NCBI GenBank assembly: GCA_964035575.1
Contig: OZ037852.1
Span: 248,001 to 312,000, forward strand
Direction of reading: 5' to 3'
From: Rhynchopus sp. YZ270_cl-10
Taxonomy: Eukaryota > Euglenozoa > Diplonemea > Diplonemida > Diplonemidae
Length of the DNA: 64,000 nucleotides
The position numbers and the translations under genes are program-made. Numbering within the stretch: the stretch's first letter is position 1; every line of letters begins with the position of its first letter. The notes beneath the pieces were generated by a model. The model had not been told where the DNA came from, made no database searches, and saw only the letters and a program-made list of their open reading frames with translations. Shown here piece after piece: positions 10,101 through 22,890 of the stretch.

Positions 10101-13100
10101 TGTCACACGGGTTCTCCACCCACCCGCCCACGGTGCACATCCCCATCACACAGTCGCCACCACGACTCACCTCACACGTCACACCAACCAGCACCTTCGC
10201 TCCTGCTGTGCACGTTGCATCCGTCATTGCATTCGCTGTTGCCATCAAGTCATCGAACATGCAGTCCACAGGCTGCACAGCTGGTATAAGCGTGGCTGGA
10301 ACCAGTGTATCCTGCGGCGTCCCAGGCGGAGGTGCGAATGTGAGTGCAACCATCGGTGCAACCGTCCTTCCAACTGTCTGACAGGTCGCAGGTACAGTAA
10401 CACCAGCAGCACCAAGGGCAGGAGCACGGCATCTGCACTCCCAGTTCCCCGTGTTTGTGTCAGGATCCACGCAGTCCTGGTTTGCATTTGTACACGTGTC
10501 ACCGTTCGCAACGCACTCATCAACAGCTGGCACCGTGCATGTCGCTGCCATCGCCACTTGGGTTGCACCTGTTGCTGGTGCTCTGCAAACACACTCCCAG
10601 TCGTCAGCAGTGTTCACGTCGTTGTCAACGCAGTCCTGTGTGGCAGGTGTGCACGTCGCTCCGTTTGCAATGCATTCGTCCACTGTCCCTGTGCATGTGG
10701 CAGGTGCAAGTGCTTGTGAGCCAACAGCTGGAGCACGGCACCGACACTCCCAGTTCCCCAACATGGTCTTGTCCGGGTCCACACAGTCTTGACTGACAGC
10801 ATCGCAAGCTGTGATGGTGTCACACTCTTCAACCATACAGATCGCCACAACTCCTGTTATCTGCGTTCCCAAACCAGGAGCACGGCATCTGCACTCCCAG
10901 TCTCCCAAGGCGTTCAGGTCTTTGTCCACGCAGTCCTGGTCTGCATTTGTACACGTGTCACCGTTCGCAACGCACTCATCAACAGCTGGCACCGTGCATG
11001 TCGCTGCCATCGCCACTTGGGTTGCACCTGTTGCTGGTGCTCTGCAAACACACTCCCAGTCGTCAGCAGTGTTGAAGTCGTTGTCAACGCAGTCCTGTGT
11101 GGCTGGTGTGCACGTTGCTCCGTTTGCAATACATTCATCCACTGCAACTGTGCATGCGGCAGGTGCAAGTGCTTGTGCACCCATAGCAGGAGCACGGCAT
11201 CTGCACTCCCAGTCTCCCAAGGCGTTGATGTCAGGATCCACGCAGTCCTGGTCTGCATTTGTACACGTGTCACCGTTTGCAGTGCATTCATCAAACGCAC
11301 ACGTTGCTGCCATCGCCACTTGGGTTGTACCTGTTGCTGGTGCTCTGCAAACACACTCCCAGTCGTCAGCAGTGTTCACGTCGTTGTCAACGCAGTCCTG
11401 TGTGGCTGGTGTGCAAGTCGCTCCGTTTGCAATGCATTCGTCCACTGCAACTGTACATGTGGCAGGTGCAAGTGCTTGTGAGCCAACAGCTGGAGCACGG
11501 CACCGACACTCCCAGTTCCCCAACATGGTCTTGTCCGGGTCCACACAGTCTTGATTGGCAGCATCGCAAGCTGTGATGGCGTCACATTCGTCCACCATAC
11601 AGATCGCCACGACTCCTGTTATCTGCGTTCCCAAACCAGGAGCACGGCATCTGCACTCCCAGTCCCCCAAGGCGTTCAGGTCTTTGTCCACACAGTCCTG
11701 GTTTGCATTTGTACACGTGTCACCGTTTGCAGTGCATTCATCAAACGCACACGTTGCTGCCATCGCCACTTGGGTTGTACCTGTTGCTGGTGCTCTGCAA
11801 ACACACTCCCAGTCGTCAGCAGTGTTGAAGTCGTTGTCAACGCAGTCCTGTGTGGCTGGTGTGCACGTCGCTGCGTTTGCAATGCATTCGTCCACTCCAG
11901 TTACACATGTCGCAGCTCCCTGAACCTGAGATCCCGTCAAGGGTGCTTTGCACACACACTCCCAGTCGTCAGCCTTACTGAAGTCATTATCGATACAGTT
12001 CTGCGTTGCTGCAGGGCACGTTGCGACGTTCGCAATGCACTCGTCGACCGCTGTTGTGCATACTGCTTGGGTGGTGACTGCGGAGCCTGCCAAGGGTGCT
12101 CTGCAGTTGCACGTCCAGTCGTCTTCCTTTGTGTGGTCGGGGTCGAGGCAGTCTTGCGAGCCTGCTGTGCACACTACCTTGTTGGCGATGCACTCGTCCA
12201 CTACACAGGGGGCGGGTCCAGCGACTTTGGAACCTGTGGCAGGTGCCCTGCAGCGGCACTCCCAGTTGTCAAGTGTTAAGGTGTCCATGTCGGCGCAGTC
12301 TTGCAGGGCGTTCGTGCAAGTAGCGGCGTGCAGGCTGCACTCATCAAGGTTGCAGTCCGCAACACCTGCCACCTTCTGTCCAGTAGCGGGCGACTTGCAG
12401 ACGCAGCGCCAGTTGTCTGCATTTTGGTGGTCGTCGTCGATACAGTCCTGCAGAGCCGCAGCACACACCATGCCGTCGGTGCTGCACTCGTCAAGCTGAC
12501 ACACTGCCGGCCCTTTCACTCTACTACCTACTGCGGGGGCCCTGCAGTCGCACTGCCAGTTATCCGTGACGCTCCAATTGGGGTCGTTGCAGTCTTGGAG
12601 TGCTGCTGTGCATGTTGCTCCGTTTGTGGTGCATTCGTCGACACCTCCACCGGAGCATGATGCAGGCGCGTTGATGCCTTGCGCACCGGAGAGGGGTGCG
12701 ATGCAGTTGCACTCAAAGTCGACTGCATCGGTACTGGTGCAGAGCTGGCCTGCGGCGGAGCAGACAGCAGCGTTGTCTATGCAGGCCAGGCAGGTGTCTT
12801 GGTCCACATCCCAGGTACCGTCTGTCATGCAGCGCATCTCGAGGCAGGGCATCATGGCGTCGGGGATCTTGTACGCACACACAACACCAGGGTCGACCAC
12901 AGCACCTGCGGCACAAGCAAGCTCCTTCAGGTCGCCGTAGTTGATGTCCTGTGTGTCGCAGCTCGCAGCCGCACAGGTCAGCGTCGCTAGGGCAGGTTCC
13001 CACTCGCCGTCGTCGCACTCCACATCAGGACAAGCGACACCACTCTTCTCCAACTCGCAGACTACCTTATCCCCAGCATCGAGGTTCGAGCACGCAGGCA

Positions 13101-13776
13101 CAGCACTCGGCGCCACAGACAACCCCCATCCTGCAAAATCCGTTGTTTTGCAGTGACACATCACCGATACGGGGTTGGGCGACCAGGTGCCGCTTTCGCA
13201 TTTCACCTCGGGGCAAAAGTTTCCGCTTCGTCCCAGGGGACAGGAAACACCGTTGGAGACGTGGAAGCCGTCGACGCATTCTTGCGGTGCACCGGCGCCT
13301 GCTATAAACCCTTCGCTTGCAACCTCTGCAAAGTTGCATGTGTTCGCCTGTGGTGTGCAGTCGACGCTAGACGACGTCCACCCTGTGGTGCTGCAGAACG
13401 TCCCTGCACAATCGTACGCTGACTTCGCCCACGACAGCATCACACCAAAGTCGATGATGTCCGTCCCCTGGCTGGGAATAGCGTCGAGGGGGTTCGTCAT
13501 TGTGTTGTCCAGATCTGACAAAGGGCACCCACACCGTGGGGAGACCGGGTCCCACAAGGGCCCCTGGCACTTCGCATCGTCACATATGACACCCGCCATG
13601 CCATAGTCGATGGGGCAGAACTTGCCTGGGTCGTGCTTCCCTCCGCAGGTCGTGGTGATGGTCGGGTACACCTGCTGGTATGCGGTCTTCAATACGCTGG
13701 TCTGGCACTGCAGGGACAGCACCTCGCTGGAGAAGGACAACAAAAGCAGACACAACAGCTTCACCGCATCGATCAT
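7164..13776 (-). CDS. Giant EGF-repeat surface protein with TRP/FLC-like membrane domain, paralogue 2
   Basis: Two exons, 7322-13776 and 7164-7230, joined across a 91-bp GTATGT...CACAG intron, encode about 2173 residues. Signal peptide at about 1-22 (MIDAVKLLCLLLLSFSSEVL), Cys-rich modules to about 375, then 15 EGF-like units (DEC...C...QDC.D.D...DW.C.C...C) to about 1135. Cadherin/Ig-like domains run to about 1690 and include CTTGQLPC and RIRAVDDLP. About seven membrane helices span 1695-1965, including the LLIGRPYIAPYENVGEV motif typical of TRP/FLC-like proteins. A Ser/Thr/Pro-rich cytosolic tail follows. Without splicing the frame would stop at 7306 after RRGYVWF. The last exon is supported by a matching one in paralogue 3. 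A surface receptor, adhesin or mechanosensor role is inferred only. Confidence 0.88.
10440..11930 (-). repeat. Higher-order EGF repeat in paralogue 2
   Basis: EGF-like units alternate in types opening DECVANGDTC / DECTANGDTC, DECDAITACD / EECDTITACD and DECIANGATC. They form multi-unit blocks nearly identical to those at 28130-29790 in paralogue 3. Marker sequence for 'DKTMLGNW' recurs near 10760 and 11522. Confidence 0.75.
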
Positions 13777-13790
13777 TATATTGTCCCCCC

Positions 13791-13822
13791 CTGGAGTGTG
13801 GTTTTAAGGGAGAAAGGAAGGC
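13791..13822 (-). promoter_or_regulatory. Candidate splice acceptor upstream of paralogue 2
   Basis: The minus strand reads CCTTCCTTTCTCCCTT, then CACACTCCAG, 14 nt before the ATG at 13776. Confidence 0.5.
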
Positions 13823-16395
13823 AATTAAAAGTGCTGCAAGGCTCATAAGAACATCTGAGCAACACAGGAGGTTCTACCAGCATGATGCCCTCATCCAGGG
13901 TGGCTGCAATTCCTCTTCGGAACGGGAGTGCTCCATCCGTATTTTTAAAAAAACGTTTATTAGCAGAGTGACGCACTCTTTCAAATTGCATATTCAGAAT
14001 CACCACAACGATAATGAGTATACTACATTAGCGTCTTGAGACGGATTGTCTCCTTCGTTGCGAATAGGGCAGATAAAAGCCTTGAAACAGCGGGGTACAT
14101 CCCAGTTGTTCACTCATACGGGAGGGATCCGCGCACACTTGATGCATGCAGTGCGCTACGCCGCGTACAGCTCCAGGTAATTGTGGTATGGGAGAGAATG
14201 TTGCGTTGAAATGTGAGGGGGTCGACAGTGCGTTGGAGAGCTGAAGGCTCATTGCCCTCGCAGACCAGTGCCGCGTGCCGCACACCCTCCCCCCACCCCT
14301 CGTCCTCGTCGCAGGACACACAGTAGGCGCCTCACCACGTGCAGGGTCCATGTCTGGACCAGTCTCCTAGGGGAATACCCTCGTGCGTCAAGACAAAAAC
14401 TATGCCATTTTTTTTTACCCCGTCCGTCGGGAATTGCAAAGTTTATCCAATGTTCCACAAGAAAAAAGAAAAATATGTGGAAATGGGAGAGGCTTGTGCG
14501 CGGCACAATATGAACTACTAATAGCGAAAACACAGTGAACGTATTTCAGGTGGGGGGGAGAGAGAGAGAGAGAGAGGGTATTGGGGACGAAACAAAACAA
14601 ACAAAAAATATGGGGAAATTGCTGAAAATGATGTAGTTTGCCCACCTGTGCAAAAAAAAAGATCCATTTTATTGCTAATAGTGGGTCCTTCGCTGTGGAA
14701 AAACAAAACACAAAAGATCCACTGGGGTCACAAAAAACTCATCCCTTGTGGAGTGGTTGGTATATAATTACCCACCAATACATGCCAGCAATATGTGCAC
14801 GAATTAACCGCGATTGATTCACATAAAAAACGCACAAATATTAAGGCAAATGTTCCGTATATCAGGAATCTGCCTTCAAAACACACGCGGTGCAACGGAC
14901 AGCGAGAAGCTAAATCAAATTGAGTCACCTCGTTAGTGGTGGCAAAATACCTACAAAAAAAGATCGGGCTCCTCTCTCAAACCGAAGCACAAAAAACAGT
15001 CAGCAAAAAACGGCCACAAATAGCATTATTCTTTTTTCATTTTATTTGGGAAGGAAATGTTGGTGAAAGAGTCACCTAAATTGTGTTGACGATTCCAGCT
15101 CAAAAAAAATTGTTTCATATACATTCTTTTTCTAATGAAAAGAAGGTAAAAAAAAAAATTTGAGCAACTTCATTCTTTCGGCAAAAGAGGGTGCCATACC
15201 TATCCACCCCCGAAGAGGCTAAAGGGAACCTAACCATAGTTTGATGTAAAAAGTTAAATACGGAAGTACTCCTGGTTTGGATGCTAAATCGCCTCCGGGG
15301 GACCGTAGCACTTCCTGAAACTCTATGCAAGGAGGTCTACCTGAGGGTGAATGAATAAAAGAACCATAAACTTGGTGAAAAAAAAAAATGCATGTGATCC
15401 ACGTATGCACATTGAAGAAAAAAAAAACACGAAAGAAATGGGTTTTTGTACCCATCCCACTCGGGGGGGTTAAAAAAAAAAACTGCCGTTTTCAAAAAAA
15501 GTTTTGAAAATGGTTCGGGCAGCAGAGCGTGGAAGGAAAGCTGGTTCGAAACATAAAACTATGTACATTTCCATCTGGAAACCGTGAAAATGTGCATAAG
15601 GGAAAAAGATGAACCACAAAAAAAAAAGGGGATTCTTAAAGGGTGGTCTTTCTTCCCCCCACTCTCCCCATCAAAAATAAAATAATTCGCAACAAAACTC
15701 GAGGGTATTTTGTTCGGCACAAAAAAAAAAAAACCCCCCACAAAAATAGCAAATATTTCGCTCTTAGGAACCACCCATATTTGCTTTTCAACACACAAAA
15801 CTTGAACTCAATGTAATAACTATTATAAGAGAGGGAGTGTGAAGATGGCCTATTTTGCTCTCGGCCCACAATGACACATTGCACACAACACATAGAGCCA
15901 CATTACCGTCTTGCCTAGGTATTACCCACACCTGTTTTCAAAACACACAAAAATGAACAAAATTGCGGGCATTTTGGGCGAATCTTCGAACATACACAAT
16001 ACACCTATAAGGTCTCGCACAGGAATGAAAATGTGTATTTCAAAGGAAAGCTCTTTTTTTGCCCTTTTTTGCTACAGTGTACCTGGGTTGTGATGCCACA
16101 GTCGGTTCCAGAAAACTACACCAAGGCTGACCAACGTATGACCTGGGGATAGAAGCTGACGGCCACAAGAAACACGACTGCGTATCACACCATACCAAGC
16201 CCAGGTGTGGGGGCAGACAACACAGACTACAATTTTTTTTTTTGACTGCTACTAAAAAAATATTCGTTTATTTTTGGGGGCATGGCGCCATCCGAATCGC
16301 ATACAAAAAAAAAGGGGAGGGGGTTGGTACCTAAGGTAGGCTTGATGCTAAGCCCCACCAAAGTGCTTAGTCGCCTTTAAAAAAAAGAAGGTTGT

Positions 16396-16560
16396 GAGAT
16401 GACCCTGTGTATCATTCAGTGATTGATACTCTGATGTGGTCACCTTGAAGGACGTAGAGTAAACAGAAATACAGACGGACGAAACAAAAATGAAAAATGA
16501 AAAATGAAAAATGAAAAGTTTATAAGATGACCCTAAGCATCTCGTGCTGAGTCACCTTAA
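16396..16560 (+). repeat. Two copies of hairpin family 1
   Basis: 16396-16447 and 16520-16560 share GATGACC at the start and GTCACCTT at the end, with pairing inner arms (AAGCA/TGCT in the second). The second has the leader AAAGTTTATAAGATGA found in other copies. Confidence 0.5.
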
Positions 16561-16732
16561 AAAAGGTGAAAGAAAAGAGATGACCATGTCTTGCATGCAT
16601 ATCTAAAAAAGGCAAACAAATAAACAAACAAACAAACAAACAAGTGGGTTGGGTTCGTGCACAAAATAAAAAACCCCTCGATGAATGTGCCACTCGCGCA
16701 TACAATTCACTGCAAAAAAAAAAAAAGAGAAG

Positions 16733-16776
16733 TTGAAAGTGCAAACGCCTCACCGTTCATCGGACGCAAGCATTGG
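16733..16776 (+). repeat. Copy of dispersed family 2
   Basis: GAAAGTGCAAACGCC is followed by GGACGCA and a GC-poor flank. The motif order matches copies at 21401, 22463, 24456, 35092, 44697 and 54507. Confidence 0.5.
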
Positions 16777-17407
16777 AAAAAAATACACATATTGGGACCA
16801 TATTCTGCGCAAGAATTACCCCTATTAGTTATCAAACACGCGCATAACAGACTATGTTGCTGTACGGCAGGGGTGCTACACCCTGCCATCACAGTAAAGA
16901 CCAAGAAAGGTCAGATTCCAGGGCAGGTCAGAAACTCTTGTACAGATGTCTTCAAGAGAAGAGACACGGCACCTGGATCGGGTTACAAACCAAATTGCAC
17001 AATAAAATGAAAAAAAAATGATAATGACGCAGATTGGTCAATATCCTAAAGGTGCGTTTGAAAAAAGGGGGTGGAGTTATTTTTCGGAGCGTGAAATGGT
17101 ATCAAATGGGTTTGTAATGGGGGTTTGTTATGCTTGCTTTGTGTTCTTGCGTTGATGTTTTTTTTTTGATTTTTTTTTGGGGGGGTGTTTGTTCTTTCTA
17201 TGAGTTTTTGGTAATACAAAAGGGATCTGTGTGATCTGGGCCACAAAAACAGAAATCAAATTGAAATGCGAATGTTCTCTCCATCACACACATCCCCTTT
17301 TTGTTTTGTTTTGTTTTTTTTTTTTTTTTTTTTTTTTTGTTGAAAAATTGATAAATTGAAAACGTAGTCACCTCGCTTTATTTTTCGTGTGATCTCCACT
17401 CAATTTT

Positions 17408-17545
17408 TATTGTGTCGACAATCGCCTAAGGACCCGCTTGGGGAACCTAAGGTCTGGTACATCAATGTTGGCCGAAGCCTTTTGTACTACGGAAGGTATA
17501 GACGTCAGTCGTCCTGAACCCTTGAGAGCAACTTTTATTGAAAAC
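17408..17545 (+). repeat. SINE-like dispersed family, copy A
   Basis: This block aligns by eye over about 110 nt with 43058-43166, and in part with 60395-60475. Shared anchors are TCGACAATC, CAATGT, TTTGTACT, GGTAT and CTTTTATT. T-rich sequence precedes it, so on the minus strand it would end in an A-rich tail. Confidence 0.45.
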
Positions 17546-17775
17546 CCCTTTACCAGGCTAAGTTTCTTGCGTACTTCTTTCCTGTCTCAAGGGGGTTTGG
17601 TTGTTTGTGGGTTGCGGTTTTTAGTCCGCCTTTGTGGTAAAAGATGGAGAGGGGGTATTAACACGAGTAGGCACAGCCCGCACACCTCCCCCCAAAGTGT
17701 GGCAGAGCCTTTAGATAGACTCTGGGCTGACGACGAAGGGGGCGAACCTCATATTAAAGTTAAATTTCTTTTTGA

Positions 17776-17824
17776 AAACTTGGTTGTATTAGTGTAGCCA
17801 CCCTAGAGTGTGCTCCACTATACT
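17776..17824 (+). repeat. 'GTGTAG' dispersed family, copy 1
   Basis: It is nearly identical over about 48 nt to 56773-56821 and related to 18733-18781, 59580-59645, 60084-60133 and 60562-60627. The core TTAGTGTAGCCACC pairs with a downstream CCACTA. Confidence 0.55.
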
Positions 17825-18556
17825 ATAATTTTTGTATTGTTCTATTCAGGAAGAACAGAATTGTATTCGTTTAAAAAAAAACTCCAAAAAAAAACCCCCC
17901 AAGTCCTCGGCTGGACTTTAAATTGCATACAACGAGTGCAACCCAGCAAAAGCTTTTCCCTGAAGGTTGGCAATCCCCCTTTCGAACTCGCGTACACTTT
18001 GACGGACCTCATTGTACATACGAATTATTTGGCATGCACAAAATAGTGTATACAATAAAAATGAATGCATGTCTAAGCTGCCTGCGCTTACTCACCGTTA
18101 AAGAGAAGCTGGAGGTGCACAACAAGATACACTTCACACCAGGCTCTCCGGACGCAGTCACTGTTAAAAAAAAAATAGAAGAAAAAAAATGAGGATTGAT
18201 ATAAGTTTGTGGACACCATTCCCACCCCCACCCCGTGGAGGTGGCCCTATGGGAAGAGAGTATTTCAGTGCATTCAATAAATTGATTGCACGTCAAGAAT
18301 AACCCTATAGGTGGTGGGATTATTCGGGAAGATATAGGGGGGGGAGGAGAAAAATATTGTTTCATATACCAACGATTCTACTGAATAGAAGGTATAATAG
18401 GGTGCACAATATGAAAGAGGAACGGATTCGGTCCGCACACTTCTTCCAAAAGGGACACATGAGAAAAAGGTCATTGCAAAAGCAAATTGTTTTTTTTTTT
18501 TTTTTTTTTTTTCGTTTTTTTTTTCGTTTTGTTGTGAATATCAAAACCATCAGACC

Positions 18557-18602
<46 letters not shown>

Positions 18603-18903
18603 TTCTGACCACCCAGAAAAGAGCTAGAAACTACCTACAAACACCCCTCCCTCATCCCTCAGAAGTATGGCAGAGAAGAGGACGTTCGGAAGTCTCTGGT
18701 AGGCTATTATTTTTAGTTTTTTTTTTCCTCGAAAACTTGCTTGTAGTAGTGTAGCCACTCAATGATGAAGCTCGCTACTATAAGATTTTCTTTTTTAAAA
18801 GCCTTCTCTGTCAGAGGTCTTTTGCAAAGCGTTTAGGATTTCCACACAAAATGCAATACGACTCAGTCATTACAGGCTACACAGTAAAGTAAAGCTTTCC
18901 CCC

Positions 18904-19852
18904 CCCCCCCCCTAGGCATAGGTGCCCGGCGAGTTAAAACAACTCGGCAACTCGCCCAAATTCGCCCAACAACTCGCCCATTTTTTTTGGGCGAGTTGTT
19001 TTTTTTTGGCATTTTTTATACACAGGTACACAGGTACACAGGTACACAGGTACACAGGTACACAGGTACACAGGTACACAGGTACACAGGTACACAGGTA
19101 CACAGGTACACAGGTACACAGGTACACAGGTACACAGGTACACAGGTACACAGGTACACCACATCACATTTTATCTTGTGCATCTCAGCTTGAACGACTC
19201 TTTGCCGCTTCACAGCTGGTCTGTGAATGTGCGCTTTGGGTGGTTTTGTATGCTTTGTATCCCAAGGGAAGTCGTCGCCCAAAGCATTTTGACTGAACGT
19301 GCGAACGTTGTGAACCTGTAATCGATAGCAGACAGGAAAAGAGGATGAGCAGGCGGCGCCTGCCCGACCTGTGTGAAGTGAATCAGTGATTGCCTGACGG
19401 ATGTCTGGGGAACCGTGTGTTCTGTGTGGGTAGCCATGTACGGAGTATATCCCATTCCCCCCAGCAATTACCAAAAACCGTGAGTGTGCACGGTGACCCA
19501 TGGACCACCACGACCTAGTTACCACCTATGACTAGTCATATGACAAGGTGCATGTAATGAGTGGCGTTTGGCCTTAGCCCTGGTTGTTTTTCTTGAGATC
19601 ATGTGTTGTACCAACGTTACATGTGTGTAACCTTACAACGTCCCCTCCCATCCCTGTATGTTTTTGCCTGTAAAAATGGGCGAGTTGTGGCCGAGTTGTG
19701 GTCGAGTTGTGCCGAGTATAGGGCGAGTTGTGCCGAGTATAGGGCGAGTTGTGGCCGAGTTGTGCGAGTTTTGGGCGAGTTGTTTGGTAAAATCGTGGAG
19801 TTCGGACAACTCGCCCAAAAACGACTCGGCCGGCACCTATGCCTAGGGGGGG
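18904..19852. mobile_element. Foldback element I with GGTAC minisatellite
   Basis: Perfect inverted ends CCTAGGCATAGGTGCC (18911-18926) and their complement (19832-19847) are each extended by a C or G run. Inside the left end are palindromic AACTCGCCC repeats (18936-19003), then a 10-bp minisatellite (19019-19160). A unique core of about 500 bp follows, then a second GGGCGAGTTGT/GCCGAGT array (19679-19822). There is no ORF with recognisable homology. The class is unknown; the layout recalls foldback transposons. Confidence 0.7.
19019..19160. repeat. 10-bp minisatellite ACAGGTACAC
   Basis: About 14 nearly perfect head-to-tail copies. All reading frames stay open and give artefactual YLCTCVPV-type peptides. 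Confidence 0.95.
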
Positions 19853-21252
19853 TCACATCCCATGTTAAAAGTGAGGACACCGACCAAAAAAAAATTTTTT
19901 TGAGAAAAAAATGGACATCACCCTGAAAAACCAGAAAATATGGTCCCCAGGTGACCTACAATTCAATTCCGCCTGGTTTTGGACACTTCTGAGCACTTGT
20001 GGGGGTCTAATTCGAATTTTTCAAAAAAAAAAAAACGGCCTGGGACAGGGTTTGTACTTTGGCACCTTTCAAATCGGGGTGCAATCAAAACCCATTAAAA
20101 ACACCGTTGGAACGCATTGAGAGGGCGGAAAAAGTGCCGGGGGCACTGGATTGGCAGTTCTACGCCAAGTCCGCTCTAAAATCCTTGTGTAGACGCAGTG
20201 GAATGGCAGTAAAGGCAAAGCGCCGTATCCACTGTGGAGTAGGCCTGCTGAAGGTGTCCTCAGAGGCGATTCTGCAAGCCCTGGGGAGATTGGGTTTAAG
20301 AAAACACGCGAAAAGGGGAGGAAAGTGACGTGTGTGGCATTGGGCCTCCCACGCGTCCTCCTCGCGGGTCATTGCGTATTGCTTGTCGTCAAGCAGTCTG
20401 GCCTTGCCACATTGGAGCAGTGTGCCTAAGTTCCCAATACGGCGTTCCTTGTCCCTGTGAGCTTTGAGGACGCCCCGCTCTTGCCGCTATATTTTGTGGC
20501 GTGCCTGTCCGTCTTCAGGAGGGATATCTCTTTCCTCCCACAATAATCTGAGTGTGGGGTCTAAGAAGATAAAGAAGACGAGGCAGATGCGGGTCGGTGC
20601 TTTAGTCGAGTCTATGACTGGATATCCATATACGTGGCTAGTACAGGGCTATTGCAGACTGAACTGCAAAACCAAGGGGAGGAATTGGGCATTGCAATAT
20701 CTGGAAAGTCATACGAGGTGATTCTTTTAAAAGGAAGGTACCCTGAGGGACCGGGTGAGGCAGTGACGGCAGATCTGCTCGATAATTTACACCTGACTAA
20801 TTTTCCTCCCTAAATTGATCACTCCCTGGCCTATTAATGGTGTGGGTACCTAAGCCCGTGTATACATTGGTCACTACGACCCACAAAATACAGATGCCAG
20901 GTGACCATCTTGTCTTGTTTTGGCTGTATTCAAACGCAATTAGATGACATTAGGCAAGATGTATCCTTTACTTCCTAAAATATGAGACATGGGCTGTTGC
21001 CATGGCCATATCTCGTTTATGTGCTAAAAAATAGGAATAGGCAAGGTACAGACCCTGTCCCAAGACCCCTTTTTTTTTCGGAATTTTGATTTTCTGGTCA
21101 CTTCCGGTCACTATTTTTGGTATTTTCGGGCCTCCAGGACGTTTTCCGGGGGGTCTTGGGTAGTGACTTGTGGGGTCGGACACTGCGCTACGCGTAGAAT
21201 TCAAAAACTCTGAAAAAATGCATTGTCCTCCCCTTGTGACCCCCCCTACCCC
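19846..21252. mobile_element. Inverted-repeat-bounded element, about 1.4 kb
   Basis: The ends read GGGGGGGTCACA (left) and TGTGACCCCCCC (right). A second inverted match lies inside: CCTGGGACAGGGTTTGTACTTT-like sequence at 20039-20060 against 21043-21064 on the opposite strand. The interior 20100-20700 is GC-richer than its surroundings. It holds a plus-strand frame of about 89 codons (20059-20328) that is basic and leucine-rich but unrecognised. It abuts foldback element I, sharing its G-run. Probably a decayed DNA element; the class is unknown. Confidence 0.5.
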
Positions 21253-21400
21253 CCCCCCCCCCCCCCCACTGTAGTGTAACCTACGGCAATTAGATAAGCA
21301 CTTTAAGTTTTGTGGGAAAATAAAAACCTAAATCTCCCCCGTGGTGAGGTTAGTCACCATACGGCAGAGAGCATGGAAGAAAGAGAAAAAGAACGTGAAG

Positions 21401-21700
21401 TTGAGAGTGCAAACGCCTCAGGGGTTGCAGGCACTGACACTCCGCAGGTAATAAAGAAATACTAACAAAAACGACCACCACGTTCACTCCTTCACCGCAA
21501 ACCTCCGTGCAGTGAAGAGAGTGGGTGTGGTGACACCACACAACACCAAATCTACGAAAAAGGCACCGTGCGAGGACAAGAGAGAAGTTCAAAAGTGACC
21601 AAAAAGAAAGAAAAAAAATACGCTGATGACATTTGAGCTTAGTCAACAAAACGAGGGAAAGTTTATAAGATGAACCTCAGCCCTTCTGTGCTTCGCTTTA
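21401..21700 (+). repeat. Family 2 copy followed by hairpin family 1 copy
   Basis: 21401-21456 carries GTGCAAACGCC, GCAGGCACTGACAC and TAATAAA. 21664-21700 begins GTTTATAAGATGAACC. Another family 2 fragment is at 21903-21945. Confidence 0.45.
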
Positions 21701-22247
21701 AAAAAAGAAAAATGGATGGTGCTTTGTACTTCACGAAAAGGGGGAAGGCCGGGGGGGCGATTCTGACAGGGTTCTGTACGACGATCACCTTGGGGGAAAA
21801 TGTGTGTACCGCAGACAGCACATCTCCCGAGGCTAGAGTGTGTCACTATTGTTTACTACTATTTTTTCTACCAAAAAAAAAGATAAAAATAAAAAAAGGG
21901 GCGAAAGAGCCGTGCAAACGCTATCGTCGGGACGCAGACATGAATTGGGTGGTTCAATCTTTGTAATATTATTGGAAAGTTAAGTTGAAATCGGGAGCTT
22001 CTCTCACTAGAGACTCCCGAGGGGTAGGAATAGGACGGGGCAACGAATGCAAAGACAACTTGAAGGGAAAAAAATGTGTCTCTCTCTCTACACATCTACG
22101 AAATAGAATCTGACTTCGGGATATATGAAAAAGAGCAGTTGAAACGTGTCAGCCTTTAACAGCCAAGGAAAAAGAAAAAAAGAAAACAAAAACAACAACT
22201 GCTCTCTGCAAATTTGTAGTGTTTTTCGCATGATATTTTCGGTATGG

Positions 22248-22325
22248 TGGTGCTCCGGGAGGGGTCGATATTGACAGGTCGTGACAGGTCGCCGACAGGT
22301 CGTTGACCGACTTCCGAAAGCACCA
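22248..22325. mobile_element. MITE-like element, TGGTGCT family
   Basis: The ends TGGTGCTCCGG and CCGAAAGCACCA are inverted. The interior has GTCGATATTGACAGG and repeated GACAGGTCG. Confidence 0.6.
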
Positions 22326-22462
22326 TACGGGTCATCCCTTTCCTTGCGGAAATATACCCCATTATGAGTGGTGGTAAAGCAAATACCAGTTGAAAAACAA
22401 ATTTGCACGCACCTTCCGTCGATTCTATTTCCTCTTTGTCAAATGCTTGTGAAATGGTTACA

Positions 22463-22510
22463 GTGAAGCTGTTAGTGCAAACGCCACTGGGACGCAGACA
22501 CTGACACCTA
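22463..22510 (+). repeat. Copy of dispersed family 2
   Basis: AGTGCAAACGCC, GGGACGCAGACACTGACACC in family order. Confidence 0.5.
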
Positions 22511-22824
22511 AAAGAAATCCTGGAACAAATGAAAAGGCTGCTTTATGAAAGAAGCCTACATACATTGTTCAATTGTGCTTTCGTGAGTCCCTTATGCATA
22601 AGGAAGTAAAATCCTTTGACTGTGCCAAGTGAGACTACAAACGCATGTGGTTGAGTCATCGGGGCTGTCAATTCAAAAAAAAAAATCCGAAAAGAAAAGA
22701 AACAGAGGAAGAAAAAAATGTCAGGAGAACGGGAACGAATCGCGTGGATTCGGGGAGTGTATCAGAGTACCTCAAGGAGGGGGGGTGTGTGTGGCACACC
22801 CCTTCTGTTTTAATTCTAGTTTTG

Positions 22825-22890
22825 TTTGTTTGTTTGTTTGTTTGTTTGTTTGTTTGTTTGTTTGTTTGTTTGTTTGCTTATTTGTTTGTT
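22825..22890. repeat. (GTTT)n microsatellite
   Basis: About fourteen GTTT units in tandem. Confidence 0.95.

Larger units (their letters stand above)
13823..18903. other. AT-rich spacer, left part of the 11-kb gap
   Basis: No convincing gene. A GC-richer patch (14040-14340) has one minus-strand frame of about 70 codons with a C..C and a DEDEGW motif. It could be an exon relic, but nothing recognisable supports that. Microsatellites occur: (GA)n at 14557-14577 and 18561-18597, (CAAA)n at 16617-16642. Copies of several dispersed families lie at 16396, 16520, 16733, 17409, 17776 and 18733. Confidence 0.5.

Noticed and set aside
14040-14340. Zinc-finger-like exon suggested by a C..C motif
   Set aside because: The frame is short, no splice sites with the GTATG donor frame it, and no second Cys pair is seen.
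17776-17824. tRNA gene suggested by the TAGTGTAG core
   Set aside because: No B-box, no cloverleaf and no acceptor-stem pairing; treated as a dispersed family.
19019-19160. ACAGGTACAC array as a telomeric tract
   Set aside because: It lies inside an inverted-repeat-bounded element, is short, is not at an end, and does not resemble known telomere repeats.
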